DNA of 64,000 bases. It comes from Corynebacterium silvaticum. GTDB taxonomy: Bacteria > Actinomycetota > Actinomycetes > Mycobacteriales > Mycobacteriaceae. The stretch covers positions 124,001 to 188,000 of the forward strand of contig NZ_SDQO02000001.1 of NCBI RefSeq assembly GCF_004382825.2, written 5' to 3'. A program made the position numbers and the translations under genes. This document shows, in pieces, positions 7,298-16,070 of this stretch. Position 1 is the stretch's first letter, and each line of letters opens with the position of its first letter. The notes below the pieces were generated by a model, which did not search any database, had not been told where the DNA came from, and saw only the letters and a program-made list of their open reading frames with translations.

Positions 7298-8848
7298 TTA
7301 AGGAAGCGGATGCGGAACAAGGTTGAGGCGGGGAGGCATACTGGGAGGGGCTAGGCCCAAAGCGCGAAAACATGTCATCTGTTGTTTCAACCGAGGCATA
7401 TGTAATGCCCGAGTCAGCTGCCCGATATATTCCAGTGGCAAGAGACCGGGGACAATAATCTTGACCGCGGAGAGTCCCACCATTCGGTGATAGTCCTGGG
7501 TGAAGTCGACAACATAGCCATAAAATCCATGCGTTTTGAGGCATGTGACTAGCTCGGAGAGCGACAGCCGTGGGCAGCCCGGGATGTCGGAGACACGGAG
7601 TAGCTCTTTTCGGGGCAGAAGTAGGAAAGCGGCGGCGTCGATAAGCTCGCGGGTGGCAACGCTTAAACGATGAGTCGCCCCCGAACCGTCCGCACGCACT
7701 GCGGCGGCGTCCGACAACCGCGCGGTAGCAAGCAAGCGCGACTGTGGATAATCCGCCATGACCTCCCGCAACGCCTTGCGTACTGCGACATGAGGATCGG
7801 GCGCAGCGGCTGCCCCAACACACAAGAAAGTGCGCTGCACATCCGTGCACACCGCAATAACGCTGGGAACCCCTGCGCTCAACGGGCAATAAAACGCGCG
7901 GATAACAAGCCCCTGCCTGCGAAGATGCCGCAGCATTGCCAGGTAGGCGCGATCATTGATCGAGTCAACGTCAATCTCTGGGACGGACATGGAACCATGC
8001 CATAAGGACAGGACAGCGTCGCGTTCAATGACTTCCACTAGCCCGGACATCACCGCATCCTCCCATGTGCGCCCCACCGCGGCACCGCTGGAAGAATCAA
8101 AACAAAAACGAGCTTGTGCATCAGACCAGAAAAACACCATATCCGTGGGCACTACCCATGCGGTTTCATCTCCCAAGCGAGTAGCGCGTGTCCAATCGCG
8201 GCAGTCTTCATAAGAACGGTTCCACCGTGCGTCTTCCACCCCAAAGTCAGCGGCAGGGACGCGCGGAACATGCGTATCGACGCTTCCCGTTCCCCCATTC
8301 CCACACGCGGACGCGCGCTCGACGGCTTCACAAAGAGCCAGCTTTCGGCTCTCAGCAATAGTCGGCGCCTGACCGCTCCAATGGAACGCAGGACGAGAAC
8401 CCACAGCAGGCACTGTTCCACGGGAAACCATCATTCCGGGACGACGAATCTCCGTGATCGGCCCCGCCCCACACGGCGCCAACACAGGCCCCGTGAGATC
8501 GGAAACCTCTGCGCTAGCAGCATAATCATGGTGTGCATTGCAGTGCGGGCTTGGCGGAATAAACACCGTAGAACTGGAGAGACACTGCGCATCAGTAGCC
8601 GCCAGTCTCCAGCCTCCTCGGGGGCGCTCGACGTACTGCACACGCTCAGACAGCCAGCGTCTGATAAAACCGGGTACGTTAACAGCGTCAACCCAGTCCG
8701 CAGCCTCTTCCGTACGATCCACCCATGCTTCTAGACAGACTCTGCACACTTCGGAAGGGATTGCTATCCACTGCTCGTGACGCGGGGGCAGGGCGTGCGC
8801 TGGGAAACTGCGCGCCGGGCAGTGCAGGTACGCGACGCGCGTAGTCAT
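7298..8848 (-). CDS. YcaO cyclodehydratase with C-terminal PxPxP tail
   Basis: 516 residues from the ATG at 8848, which overlaps the upstream gene stop as ATGA. The N-terminal ~130 residues are a linker/C-protein-like region (CRVCLEAWVDR near residue 39). YcaO motifs follow: ESRKLALCEAVERASA near residue 165, FDSSSGAAVG then SGLVEVIERDAV near residues 247-275, and RKALREVMADYP near residue 350. The protein ends NLVPHPLP; a terminal P-x-P-x-P is the known mark of azoline-forming YcaO enzymes, placing the C-terminus in the active site. This is the likely main cyclodehydratase, working with the adjacent ThiF-like partner, which binds the leader peptide. Confidence 0.9.
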   Translation of the reverse strand: MTTRVAYLHCPARSFPAHALPPRHEQWIAIPSEVCRVCLEAWVDRTEEAADWVDAVNVPGFIRRWLSERVQYVERPRGGWRLAATDAQCLSSSTVFIPPSPHCNAHHDYAASAEVSDLTGPVLAPCGAGPITEIRRPGMMVSRGTVPAVGSRPAFHWSGQAPTIAESRKLALCEAVERASACGNGGTGSVDTHVPRVPAADFGVEDARWNRSYEDCRDWTRATRLGDETAWVVPTDMVFFWSDAQARFCFDSSSGAAVGRTWEDAVMSGLVEVIERDAVLSLWHGSMSVPEIDVDSINDRAYLAMLRHLRRQGLVIRAFYCPLSAGVPSVIAVCTDVQRTFLCVGAAAAPDPHVAVRKALREVMADYPQSRLLATARLSDAAAVRADGSGATHRLSVATRELIDAAAFLLLPRKELLRVSDIPGCPRLSLSELVTCLKTHGFYGYVVDFTQDYHRMVGLSAVKIIVPGLLPLEYIGQLTRALHMPRLKQQMTCFRALGLAPPSMPPRLNLVPHPLP

Positions 8849-10572
8849 GAGACAAGAGGCCGATGAACGGCCGGGTCGATGGCGGGCAGGGCAGCATGTA
8901 TCCACGTGCGTGGGCGCAACGCTACGGCAGTGAGCCCGGCGGCAGAGAGACGAGGATCTGTTAAATGCTCAGTCACTGGCTCCGCGGTAAGGCAGAGCAC
9001 ACCGGATTCTCTTAAGGCTAACGACGGAAGCGCATGTGACCAGCTGTCGTGCGGCGGACAGTGCTTGTCTGCATGCAGTTGTGCAAGCGCGAGGTGTCCG
9101 TAGGCGGCGGATACCGCGGCTTGTTCCGCCGACTCTCCCGCCGCCACGACGCTAAGAATCGGATTGTCACATTGAACAACGACTACCGAATGGTCCCACA
9201 GAGGCGTGAGCTCTAAGAACGTAGACGTGGCTGCGCCATAGAGTTCCTGTGCATCTCGCACACAGGATGCGGCCTCAGCGCCTGCATGAAATGGAACAAC
9301 CGCCGAGGTGCCCTGCGCTGCAGAGCGAAAAGTCCAATAAGCGGCTGCGCGTGGGAGAGCGCGTTCCGTGGCTTCTTCCGAGGAACTTCCTACAGCAGCT
9401 GGTGTGGGAAGCCCGGTTGGCTGCATCAAAGCGCTGCCCGGCATAGCCTGTGCTAGCTGTTGGGAGAGAAGGACGCGGGTAGCGGCTTCCTCAACTGCTC
9501 GTTCACGTGCAGCCTCCAGAGTGTCTGGCGCCCAACCGGTAACAATCCAACGACGTTGATCGGGACCGGTCACGGATACTTGAGATAGTCGCAAGGGCAT
9601 CTGGGTTATATCGTCGTCAAGGAAGCGCGGTGTGAAACCTAGAAGCGGATCAACCAGGGGAAATAGGGGAGAATCGCCATTATCGCGCTGCTGGTGCTGC
9701 TGGCCTAGTTGGTGTTGGGTCACCTCACCGGTGGAAAGGTCGATGCGAACTAGCGCTTGTGTGAGCGTTGCCGGCATGACGCCAGAGACAATTTTGAAAG
9801 CCTCAAAGGACGCGACGATTCCAGCCATCCGGATAAGAGCTTCTGGAACCTCGGCGGTTTCTTCCTCAACGGATAAAGACTCCAACACGCGCGTCGCAGC
9901 CACTGCCTCGGCCGCGACATCTGATGCGATGACTAAGCCGTTGCCAATTCTGCGGACAGTGATGGTGGGGGTGGCGTTGTCCAGCTCGCGCCAACTTAGA
10001 GAGAGCACAGGTTGGAAGCGCGACGTATCCGGAGAAAGCGCTGCACAACGCACTGCGGCGCAGCCGTTTTCTTCCAAACTGGCTTTGATCAGACGGGCGC
10101 TTTCCGCGTGGTCGCAGCGGATAGCAAAAGGCGTGTGGTAAATCCGTTCCAAAACGGCGATGGGCGTGGGCGTGTAGTTTGCGAGGAGCCTTAATATCCC
10201 GTCCCAAGGGCCACCCCACTGGCATGCGGCAACAGAAGGGTTTTCCGGGGTCAGCCGTGTGAGCATCCCATGCTGGTGTAACTCGGATTCGAATAGCTCG
10301 ATGGTCTGGGTACCAGCGGCACCCAGATGCTGAAGTGCATCGGAGAAGAGTACGTCGCCTTCAAAGATGGGGGCCGCGGCACGGAAAGCTTTGTATGCGC
10401 CTGGGCCGTCGATAGAAAACCGACGGAAGTCATCGTGAAACTCCACGCCCGTGGGTGTTTCGGAGAACATCACATTACTGTGCAGGAACGGTCGCCATCC
10501 TTTAGCCGCTGTGGAATTCTCAGTCTCTGGCAAGCCGGTGGGACGTGGGGAATTCTGTACGATACGGGTCAT
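8845..10572 (-). CDS. ThiF/ocin-like leader-peptide-binding partner of YcaO
   Basis: 575 residues; first gene of the operon. AAAGGA lies 11 nt before ATG 10572. It resembles by eye the ocin-ThiF-like/F-protein group that present the leader to YcaO enzymes. The segment SFEAFKIVSG...ALVRIDLSTGEVTQHQL (about residues 255-292) resembles the E1-like C-terminal element, and LLANYTPTPIAVLERIYHTPFA (about 130-150) resembles the region before it. No intact GxGxxG nucleotide loop is seen, as expected for the non-catalytic partner class. The C-terminal third (VVPFHAGAEAASCVRDAQEL onward) looks like a further YcaO-associated domain. Family assignment is less firm than for its neighbours. Confidence 0.68.
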   Translation of the reverse strand: MTRIVQNSPRPTGLPETENSTAAKGWRPFLHSNVMFSETPTGVEFHDDFRRFSIDGPGAYKAFRAAAPIFEGDVLFSDALQHLGAAGTQTIELFESELHQHGMLTRLTPENPSVAACQWGGPWDGILRLLANYTPTPIAVLERIYHTPFAIRCDHAESARLIKASLEENGCAAVRCAALSPDTSRFQPVLSLSWRELDNATPTITVRRIGNGLVIASDVAAEAVAATRVLESLSVEEETAEVPEALIRMAGIVASFEAFKIVSGVMPATLTQALVRIDLSTGEVTQHQLGQQHQQRDNGDSPLFPLVDPLLGFTPRFLDDDITQMPLRLSQVSVTGPDQRRWIVTGWAPDTLEAARERAVEEAATRVLLSQQLAQAMPGSALMQPTGLPTPAAVGSSSEEATERALPRAAAYWTFRSAAQGTSAVVPFHAGAEAASCVRDAQELYGAATSTFLELTPLWDHSVVVVQCDNPILSVVAAGESAEQAAVSAAYGHLALAQLHADKHCPPHDSWSHALPSLALRESGVLCLTAEPVTEHLTDPRLSAAGLTAVALRPRTWIHAALPAIDPAVHRPLVS

Positions 10573-11113
10573 ACGATCACCATTCCTTTAGGGGAGCAAT
10601 CTCACACAAACCCTCAATTCAGCGCCGGATTCCTAGAGCACAGGGCGCTTTTCGTCGGGAACGAGCGTGCCGACGAGCGGGGTGATGGCCCGGGGGGGGG
10701 GTAATCCGAAGAAGAATCAAAAATTCATTGACAAAAGCTTACCGCAAAATGTGTCTTAGGTTCGGAAAAGTTATTAAACAGATAGATATTTATCAGAAAC
10801 TGCTGATGGCGAGCGTGTCTTTGAAATGAGCCGTCGTGGGTGGTTCATTCCGCAGCATAAAAGGCTCACAACATCAAGAGCCGCGTCCTATTCGGAGATT
10901 TTCTGTGGATAGTTTGTGCCTGGAAGCGGAGTTGTCCACAGAAAAACAATCTGCCAGGGAACGGGGATACTCGCGTGCAGGGAAAGTGCGCAAGATGTAG
11001 AAGGCAGGACGGTCGGCGTTAACCCTTGCGTTGCGGCGTAAAGCTCTGCACAATGACGCAGACCTGCGTGGTTATCAGCGCATACCAATGAACTCAAGGA
11101 ATGGAATCACATC
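10573..11113. other. 540-bp gap upstream of the RiPP operon and ssb
   Basis: No credible gene. It contains the operon's 5' region with a run of ten G (10692-10701 on the plus strand), an AT-rich block (about 10715-10810), and a DnaA-box pair (10899-10945). The AT-rich block is the likely site of divergent promoters, for example TTGACA at about 10728 on the plus strand, but I could not fix a convincing -10 on either strand. Confidence 0.5.
10899..10945. promoter_or_regulatory. Inverted pair of DnaA-box-like sites
   Basis: A perfect 11-bp inverted repeat, TTTTCTGTGGA (10899-10909) and TCCACAGAAAA (10935-10945). Each arm contains a DnaA-box-like 9-mer: TTGTCCACA, the actinobacterial form, and CTATCCACA on the opposite strand. 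It lies about 170 bp upstream of the SSB-like gene. Confidence 0.5.
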
Positions 11114-11680
11114 ATGCATATTCAAAGCACCATCGTAGGAAACCTCACCAACGAGCCAACATTCGTGCAATTCACTAGTGGCGGAGTCTGCAAGTTTCGT
11201 ATCGCTGCGAGACGCAGAATGTGCAAGAATACTGCGAACAACGAAGCTCCCGGGGGAGAGACTCAGTGGATTGATACGGACCAAAACTACATTGACGTGG
11301 AATGCTGGGGTCAGCTAGGTGTGAACGCCCGGATGTCATTGGAACGCGGGCGTCCCGTGATCTGTTCTGGCTATTTGGTCACTCAAGAATGGACTGATGC
11401 CGCAACGGGAAAGCCGGCATCAAAGATAGTTCTCAAAGCTAACTACGTGGGGTTTGAGCTGAGCCGTTACGTTGTGTCTTCACGTAAATCGACTGTGGAG
11501 GACATTCACCATGTTCCTGGACTACCAGCTCCGGACAATACGGATAACCAACCCTTTATTCCGGACCGGGACTATTCAAGAACCAATGCTTTTTTGAGTG
11601 AAGGAGATGATGGTGCCGCGAGCATTTCCGATGAGCTAGTAGGAGCAGCGGCAACAGGGTCCCACAATCCGCCCTTTTAA
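11114..11680 (+). CDS. Single-stranded DNA-binding protein (SSB-like paralogue)
   Basis: 188 residues. The N-terminal OB-fold (residues 1-115) has the SSB pattern: IVGNLTNEPTF, a long basic loop, and YIDVECWGQLGVNARMSLERGRPV. The C-terminal third is acidic and unstructured and ends HNPPF, close to the usual DDxIPF/PPF tip that recruits repair and replication partners. Corynebacteria normally carry another ssb beside rpsF, so this is probably a secondary copy. AAGGA precedes the start by about 12 nt. The upstream DnaA-box pair suggests a possible link to replication status. Confidence 0.82.
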   Translation: MHIQSTIVGNLTNEPTFVQFTSGGVCKFRIAARRRMCKNTANNEAPGGETQWIDTDQNYIDVECWGQLGVNARMSLERGRPVICSGYLVTQEWTDAATGKPASKIVLKANYVGFELSRYVVSSRKSTVEDIHHVPGLPAPDNTDNQPFIPDRDYSRTNAFLSEGDDGAASISDELVGAAATGSHNPPF

Positions 11681-11837
11681 AAAACTTGCCGAATAACAGA
11701 GGCGGCGGGTTCACGCAGTGAGGAAATAAAACCTCTTTTAGGTTAGGAGAGCACAGCGCGGGGCGAATTTATAGGAAGAGTGATGTACCCTTTGACGTGA
11801 CTGAAACCTATTTCAACATTTAAAGGGGAATATCACT

Positions 11838-13508
11838 GTGGGCGAATTCATCTACACGATGAAAAACGTGCGCAAGGCTATCGGTGACAAGCTCATTTTG
11901 GACAATGTCACCATGGCCTTTTACCCAGGCGCCAAGATCGGCGTTGTGGGCCCGAACGGCGCTGGTAAGTCTTCGATCCTCAAGATCATGGCTGGACTTG
12001 ACCAGCCGTCCAACGGCGAAGCATTCCTTGACCCCGGCGCTACCGTGGGCATTCTTCTTCAGGAACCACCACTGAACGAGGAGAAGACCGTTCGTGGAAA
12101 CGTTGAGGAAGGCCTCGGCGAGATTTTTGAGAAGAAGCAGCGCTTCGAGCAGATCGCCGAGGAAATGGCGACCAATTACACCGATGAGCTGATGGATGAG
12201 ATGGGCAAGCTCCAGGAAGAACTGGATGCCGCCGACGCCTGGGAGATCGACTCTAAGATCGACCAAGCGCTTGAGGCACTGCGCTGCCCGCCGTCCGACG
12301 ACCCGGTTACGCATCTCTCGGGAGGCGAGCGTCGTCGAGTAGCACTGGCTAAGCTGCTGCTTTCTGAGCCCGACCTTTTGCTTCTCGACGAGCCCACCAA
12401 CCACCTAGACGCAGAATCCGTGCTGTGGCTGGAAAAGCACCTTGCAGACTACAAGGGCGCTGTCTTGGCGGTCACTCACGATCGTTATTTCCTGGACCAT
12501 GTTGCAGGCTGGATTTGCGAGGTTGACCGCGGAAAGCTTTACCCTTATGAGGGCAACTACTCTACCTACCTGGAGACCAAGGCTCAGCGACTAGAGGTCG
12601 CGGGCAAGAAGGACCAGAAGCTGCAGAAGCGGTTGAAGGAAGAGCTCGCATGGGTGCGCTCGGGAGCTAAGGCTCGTCAGGCTAAGAACAAGGCACGTCT
12701 GCAGCGTTACGAGGAAATGGCTGCAGAGGCTGAGCAGTACAAGAAGCTCGATTTTGAAGAAATCCAGATTCCTACTCCGCCGCGTCTGGGCAACCAGGTT
12801 GTGGAAGTAGATCACCTGGATAAAGGTTTTGACGGTCGCGTCCTGATTAAAGACCTCTCTTTCACCCTGCCGCGCAACGGCATTGTGGGCGTGATTGGTC
12901 CTAACGGTGTGGGTAAGTCGACGCTGTTCAAGACCATCGTGGGCCTAGAGAATCCGGATTCCGGTGACGTCAAGGTCGGTCAAACCGTCAAGCTCAGCTA
13001 TGTCGACCAGAACCGTGAGAACATCGACCCAGAAAAGACCGTGTGGGAAGTTGTCTCCGACGGACTCGATTACATCCACGTTGGCCAAAACGAGATGCCT
13101 TCGCGCGCGTATCTGTCTGCCTTCGGCTTTAAAGGCCCTGACCAGCAGAAGCCATCCAAGGTCTTGTCTGGCGGTGAGCGCAACCGACTGAACCTCGCGT
13201 TGACGTTGAAGCAGGGCGGCAACCTGATTCTTCTCGACGAGCCAACCAACGACCTCGACGTGGAGACATTGGGTTCCCTGGAGAATGCTCTTCAGAAGTT
13301 CCCGGGCTGTGCCGTGGTGATTTCTCACGACCGTTGGTTCCTGGACCGTACGTGTACGCACATCCTTGCATGGGAAGGCAACGTGGAAGAGGGCCAGTGG
13401 TTCTGGTTCGAGGGCAACTTTGAGGATTATGAAAAGAACAAAGTTGAGCGCCTCGGCGCTGACGCAGCGCGTCCTTCCCGCGTCACACACCGTAAGTTGA
13501 CTCGCTAG
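11838..13508 (+). CDS. ettA: Energy-dependent translational throttle protein EttA (ABC-F)
   Basis: 556 residues with a GTG start behind AAAGGGGA. Two ABC cassettes are present: Walker A GPNGAGKSS (about 38) and GPNGVGKST (about 355); signatures LSGGERRRVALAK (about 158) and LSGGERNRLNLAL (about 445); Walker B LLLDEPTNHLD and LLDEPTNDLD. The charged linker between the cassettes (about 245-320) and the lack of membrane segments mark the ABC-F class. EttA binds the ribosomal E site and couples the first peptide bond to the ATP/ADP ratio. An iron-regulator half-site TTAGGTTAG lies upstream (11738-11746) but has no second half. Confidence 0.95.
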   Translation: MGEFIYTMKNVRKAIGDKLILDNVTMAFYPGAKIGVVGPNGAGKSSILKIMAGLDQPSNGEAFLDPGATVGILLQEPPLNEEKTVRGNVEEGLGEIFEKKQRFEQIAEEMATNYTDELMDEMGKLQEELDAADAWEIDSKIDQALEALRCPPSDDPVTHLSGGERRRVALAKLLLSEPDLLLLDEPTNHLDAESVLWLEKHLADYKGAVLAVTHDRYFLDHVAGWICEVDRGKLYPYEGNYSTYLETKAQRLEVAGKKDQKLQKRLKEELAWVRSGAKARQAKNKARLQRYEEMAAEAEQYKKLDFEEIQIPTPPRLGNQVVEVDHLDKGFDGRVLIKDLSFTLPRNGIVGVIGPNGVGKSTLFKTIVGLENPDSGDVKVGQTVKLSYVDQNRENIDPEKTVWEVVSDGLDYIHVGQNEMPSRAYLSAFGFKGPDQQKPSKVLSGGERNRLNLALTLKQGGNLILLDEPTNDLDVETLGSLENALQKFPGCAVVISHDRWFLDRTCTHILAWEGNVEEGQWFWFEGNFEDYEKNKVERLGADAARPSRVTHRKLTR

Positions 13509-13545
13509 TCATAGTGATCATGGCCGGTAGCGCACTGCGCTAGTT

Positions 13546-13604
13546 GATGCCCCTCGGTACCTGATGAGTGATTGGACAATCGTTCACTAGGGCTGAGGGG
13601 CATC
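13546..13604 (+). terminator. Long-loop hairpin after ettA
   Basis: Stem ATGCCCCTC / GAGGGGCAT with a ~40-nt loop that contains a smaller AGTGA/TCACT pairing. There is no U-run, so terminator function is uncertain. Confidence 0.4.
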
Positions 13605-13707
13605 GCTGCGCATAATATGTGCGACGAGGCTAACATTGTGGAATATCACACACCGATGCACGGTAGTGTGTGCTTTAACCTGATAGAAAACTTTGAGAAA
13701 GTAGAGC

Positions 13708-14136
13708 ATGTCGGCAGAATCCACCCATCAAGTCCACACAACTACAGTTCCCGTTCGGTGGACCGACTTTGATCGTTTTGGTCATGTCACAAACTCAGCG
13801 TATGTTGACCTAGCTCAAGAGGCTCGCACCAAGTGGGCAAACGATGAATTTATGGCGCAGGGGCATGACAATCCTGCGGTATTTGTTCGCCGAATTGAGG
13901 TGGACTACTTGCGGCCCATCATGCCCAGTACCACTGAGGTTGAGGTTGAAACATCCATCGTCCAGATCGGAACCACGTCGTTTACCACTCGCCAAAGCTT
14001 GAAAGACTGCGAGGGACACGTATGCGCAGTGGTGCTCGCCGTACAGGTGGCAGTAGACCTTAAGACTGCGCGCCCTCGCGAGATCGAGGCCCATGAGCTG
14101 CAGGTTCTCACCAAGATTGCAGAATCGGCGCGTTAA
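13708..14136 (+). CDS. Acyl-CoA thioesterase, hot-dog fold (4HBT)
   Basis: 142 residues. RWTDFDRFGHVTNSAYVDLAQEAR (about 15-40) is the 4HBT signature, with the catalytic Asp in the VRWTDFD stretch. It hydrolyses acyl-CoA esters; the chain-length preference cannot be read. The next gene starts 5 nt downstream, so they are probably co-transcribed. An ettA-thioesterase order is common in corynebacteria. Confidence 0.87.
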   Translation: MSAESTHQVHTTTVPVRWTDFDRFGHVTNSAYVDLAQEARTKWANDEFMAQGHDNPAVFVRRIEVDYLRPIMPSTTEVEVETSIVQIGTTSFTTRQSLKDCEGHVCAVVLAVQVAVDLKTARPREIEAHELQVLTKIAESAR

Positions 14137-14141
14137 TCAAG

Positions 14142-14750
14142 ATGAACGAGAGTCTAATTATTCCCGAAGGCCCAGCAGCGGGGATAACGAGCCTGTTGCA
14201 GCGCGCTGTTGGCTTAGACCGACACGCTTATGCGCGGTTGCAGCAGGTAGGAGACTACGTGAACGTGTATGTGACTACTCCTTTTGGTGTTGTCGCATCG
14301 CGGAGAGTCAGGGGAGAAGCGTCGAGAGACGGCGCGGTTTTGCTGGCTACTGACTTGCTGGCGCGGGGGGAAGGGAAGCCACACGATGCCTCCTGGGCAG
14401 GCGCGCTTCCCCCAGTGACGGGCTTTAAGCTTATCGACGAAATCCCCGTCGGCGTTGCCAGCGACCTTGCAGAAAAAGGTCGCTCTTTGGCTCGACAATT
14501 TTCCGGCCCGATGGGGCCTCCCGCAAGCTTGTTGGATCAAAAGGTTATGGCGGTATCGAGCGCGGATAGTTCCGTAGATATTTCGATGCGGATGATTTTT
14601 GCCTGCACTTCCCTGGGATTTATTCCTCCGGCTACTGCACCAGCGCATATACCGAGGCATCTCCGGGTATCCAGCACCGGACGGTGGGCACGCATTGATG
14701 CCCCCTACGGAACGGTCTATGAGTCCAAGGGGCTTTCTTTGCTGCTGTAG
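14142..14750 (+). CDS. Conserved hypothetical protein
   Basis: 202 residues, no domain recognised. It is soluble, without a signal peptide or membrane helix. It begins MNESLIIPEGPAAG and contains ASRRVRGEASRDGAVLLATDLL and a GFKLIDEIPVG stretch. It is tightly coupled to the upstream thioesterase (5-nt gap) and convergent with the broken transporter gene downstream. Codon use looks like that of its neighbours. Confidence 0.7.
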   Translation: MNESLIIPEGPAAGITSLLQRAVGLDRHAYARLQQVGDYVNVYVTTPFGVVASRRVRGEASRDGAVLLATDLLARGEGKPHDASWAGALPPVTGFKLIDEIPVGVASDLAEKGRSLARQFSGPMGPPASLLDQKVMAVSSADSSVDISMRMIFACTSLGFIPPATAPAHIPRHLRVSSTGRWARIDAPYGTVYESKGLSLLL

Positions 14751-14751
14751 G

Positions 14752-15648
14752 CTACAGCAGCCGGATCATTATGATCCCCGTAAGCATGGCACTAACTCCG
14801 AGAATCTGCCGGACTCCTGTGCGCCCACCGCGGATGCGCTCAACGGCAATACTTGAGATCATCATCCCGAGTAATGCTGCAATCACGGTAAGACTGGTTC
14901 CGATCTTTGGCACTAATGCCGCGTTAGTGAAAACAAACAATGCCCCAAGGCTTCCTCCAAACCACATCCACCATGGGTGAGAAGACCCGAGACGCTGTAT
15001 CCGTGGGCGCCAGCGTAAAACGATGTTGAGCACGATGAGAACCGCCGCTCCGACGGCGAACGACACGAGCGCCGCCGTTGCCGCTGAGTGAAGCACAGAA
15101 CCAAGCCTGCAGTTGATAGCCGATTGCATGGCGGTAAGCATGCCAAATGAGATTCCGGCGAGCCGCCAGAGCCAGTGAATAAGGCTCACCGATTGGGTCT
15201 CGGAACTTTTCGGTTTCCCCACGGTGGCGATCACACCGACAAACACCAGAAACGCGCCGAGTACTCGGAGCAGAGTCATCGAGTTCTGCGGAGCATCGAA
15301 TAAGCCCCAGTGGTCGATGGCTAGTCCCATGAAGATTTGCCCTGAGATCGGCAAGACAACAATCTGCACTGCGCCGAGCCGGGGGAACATGAAAATATTC
15401 GCGGTAAGGGCGATGACCCCCAAAAGTCCGCCAAGCCAAATCTATGCGGGGGCGTCGTAAGCAGCTGAGACGTTGGGCAGCTGTCCGGTGACAGCTATAA
15501 GCGCTACCGCGAGGGTCAGCGTCTCCACGCAAAAGGAGATCATCGAGGAAGAAAACGGCGTTCCGGTGGATGCACTGAGTCGGGTGTTAACAACCGTTTG
15601 GATGGGGATAACCGCACCGGCGGCGACACCAAGGAGAATCCACAGCAT
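14752..15648 (-). pseudogene. YdcZ/DMT-family transporter interrupted by in-frame amber stop
   Basis: The frame opened at ATG 15648 (MLWILLGVAAGAVIPIQTVV) and the frame ending at 14752 are the same reading frame, separated only by a TAG at 15442-15444. Read through, the product would be 298 residues with about ten hydrophobic segments and two copies of the LGG-type motif, the usual size of the DUF606/YdcZ drug-metabolite transporter-like family. The stop replaces a codon in APA-stop-IWLGGLLG; a TGG to TAG change (tryptophan lost) is the simplest explanation. The 5' end lies 5 nt after the glbO stop, suggesting former translational coupling. Both halves remain otherwise intact, so the mutation looks recent. 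Confidence 0.8.
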
Positions 15649-15653
15649 GGGAA

Positions 15654-16046
15654 TTAAGAAGTGCGGTTGATGAGCATATCGGCTACGCGCTGCATATGGT
15701 CCCACAGCGCGGCGCGATAGGCGTCGGGCAACGTCTCTGCATCGAGGCTATCCAGCGCGGATTCCATGAGCAGCAGCCAACGGTCTGCGGCGGCTTGGTC
15801 GATGGGGAAGTGCGCATGCCGCATACGAAGGCGGGGATGTCCGCGATTCTCTGAGAACGTTTGTGGTCCTCCCCAGTATTGGACGAGGAACCAGCGGAGG
15901 CGGTCTTCTGCGCCTTCCCAATCGTCGTGTGGATACATGGGCCCCAGGATGTCGTCGGTGCGAACGAGCTCGTAGAAGCGGTGGACGAATGCGCGGAATG
16001 TGGACTCGCCGCCCACAGCGTCATAAAAGGATTGGGGAGTAGACAT
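15654..16046 (-). CDS. glbO: Truncated haemoglobin, group II (GlbO)
   Basis: 130 residues, the normal length for trHbO. Features: B10 tyrosine in HRFYELV, distal helix with DRLRWFLVQYWGGP (conserved W), and proximal histidine in the PRLRMRHAHFP stretch (about residue 75). Group II globins bind oxygen and are linked to respiration or to nitric oxide and peroxide handling. It lies between two decaying transport genes on the same strand, and pepN, also on the minus strand, lies upstream. Confidence 0.93.
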   Translation of the reverse strand: MSTPQSFYDAVGGESTFRAFVHRFYELVRTDDILGPMYPHDDWEGAEDRLRWFLVQYWGGPQTFSENRGHPRLRMRHAHFPIDQAAADRWLLLMESALDSLDAETLPDAYRAALWDHMQRVADMLINRTS

Positions 16047-16070
16047 GGGACTTTCGTTTTCTGAGAAGTG

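Noticed and set aside
7742..7750. A perfect DnaA-box 9-mer inside the ycaO gene
   Set aside because: Single copy inside a coding region; expected occasionally by chance.
11738..11746. TTAGGTTAG, half of a DtxR iron-regulator site before ettA
   Set aside because: The second half of the palindrome is absent, so an operator call is not supported.
11820..13490. Long minus-strand open frames opposite ettA, and similar ones opposite tig, valS and rne
   Set aside because: Codon-bias shadows of strongly biased genes; low-complexity Leu/Ser/Arg translations without ribosome sites or family motifs.
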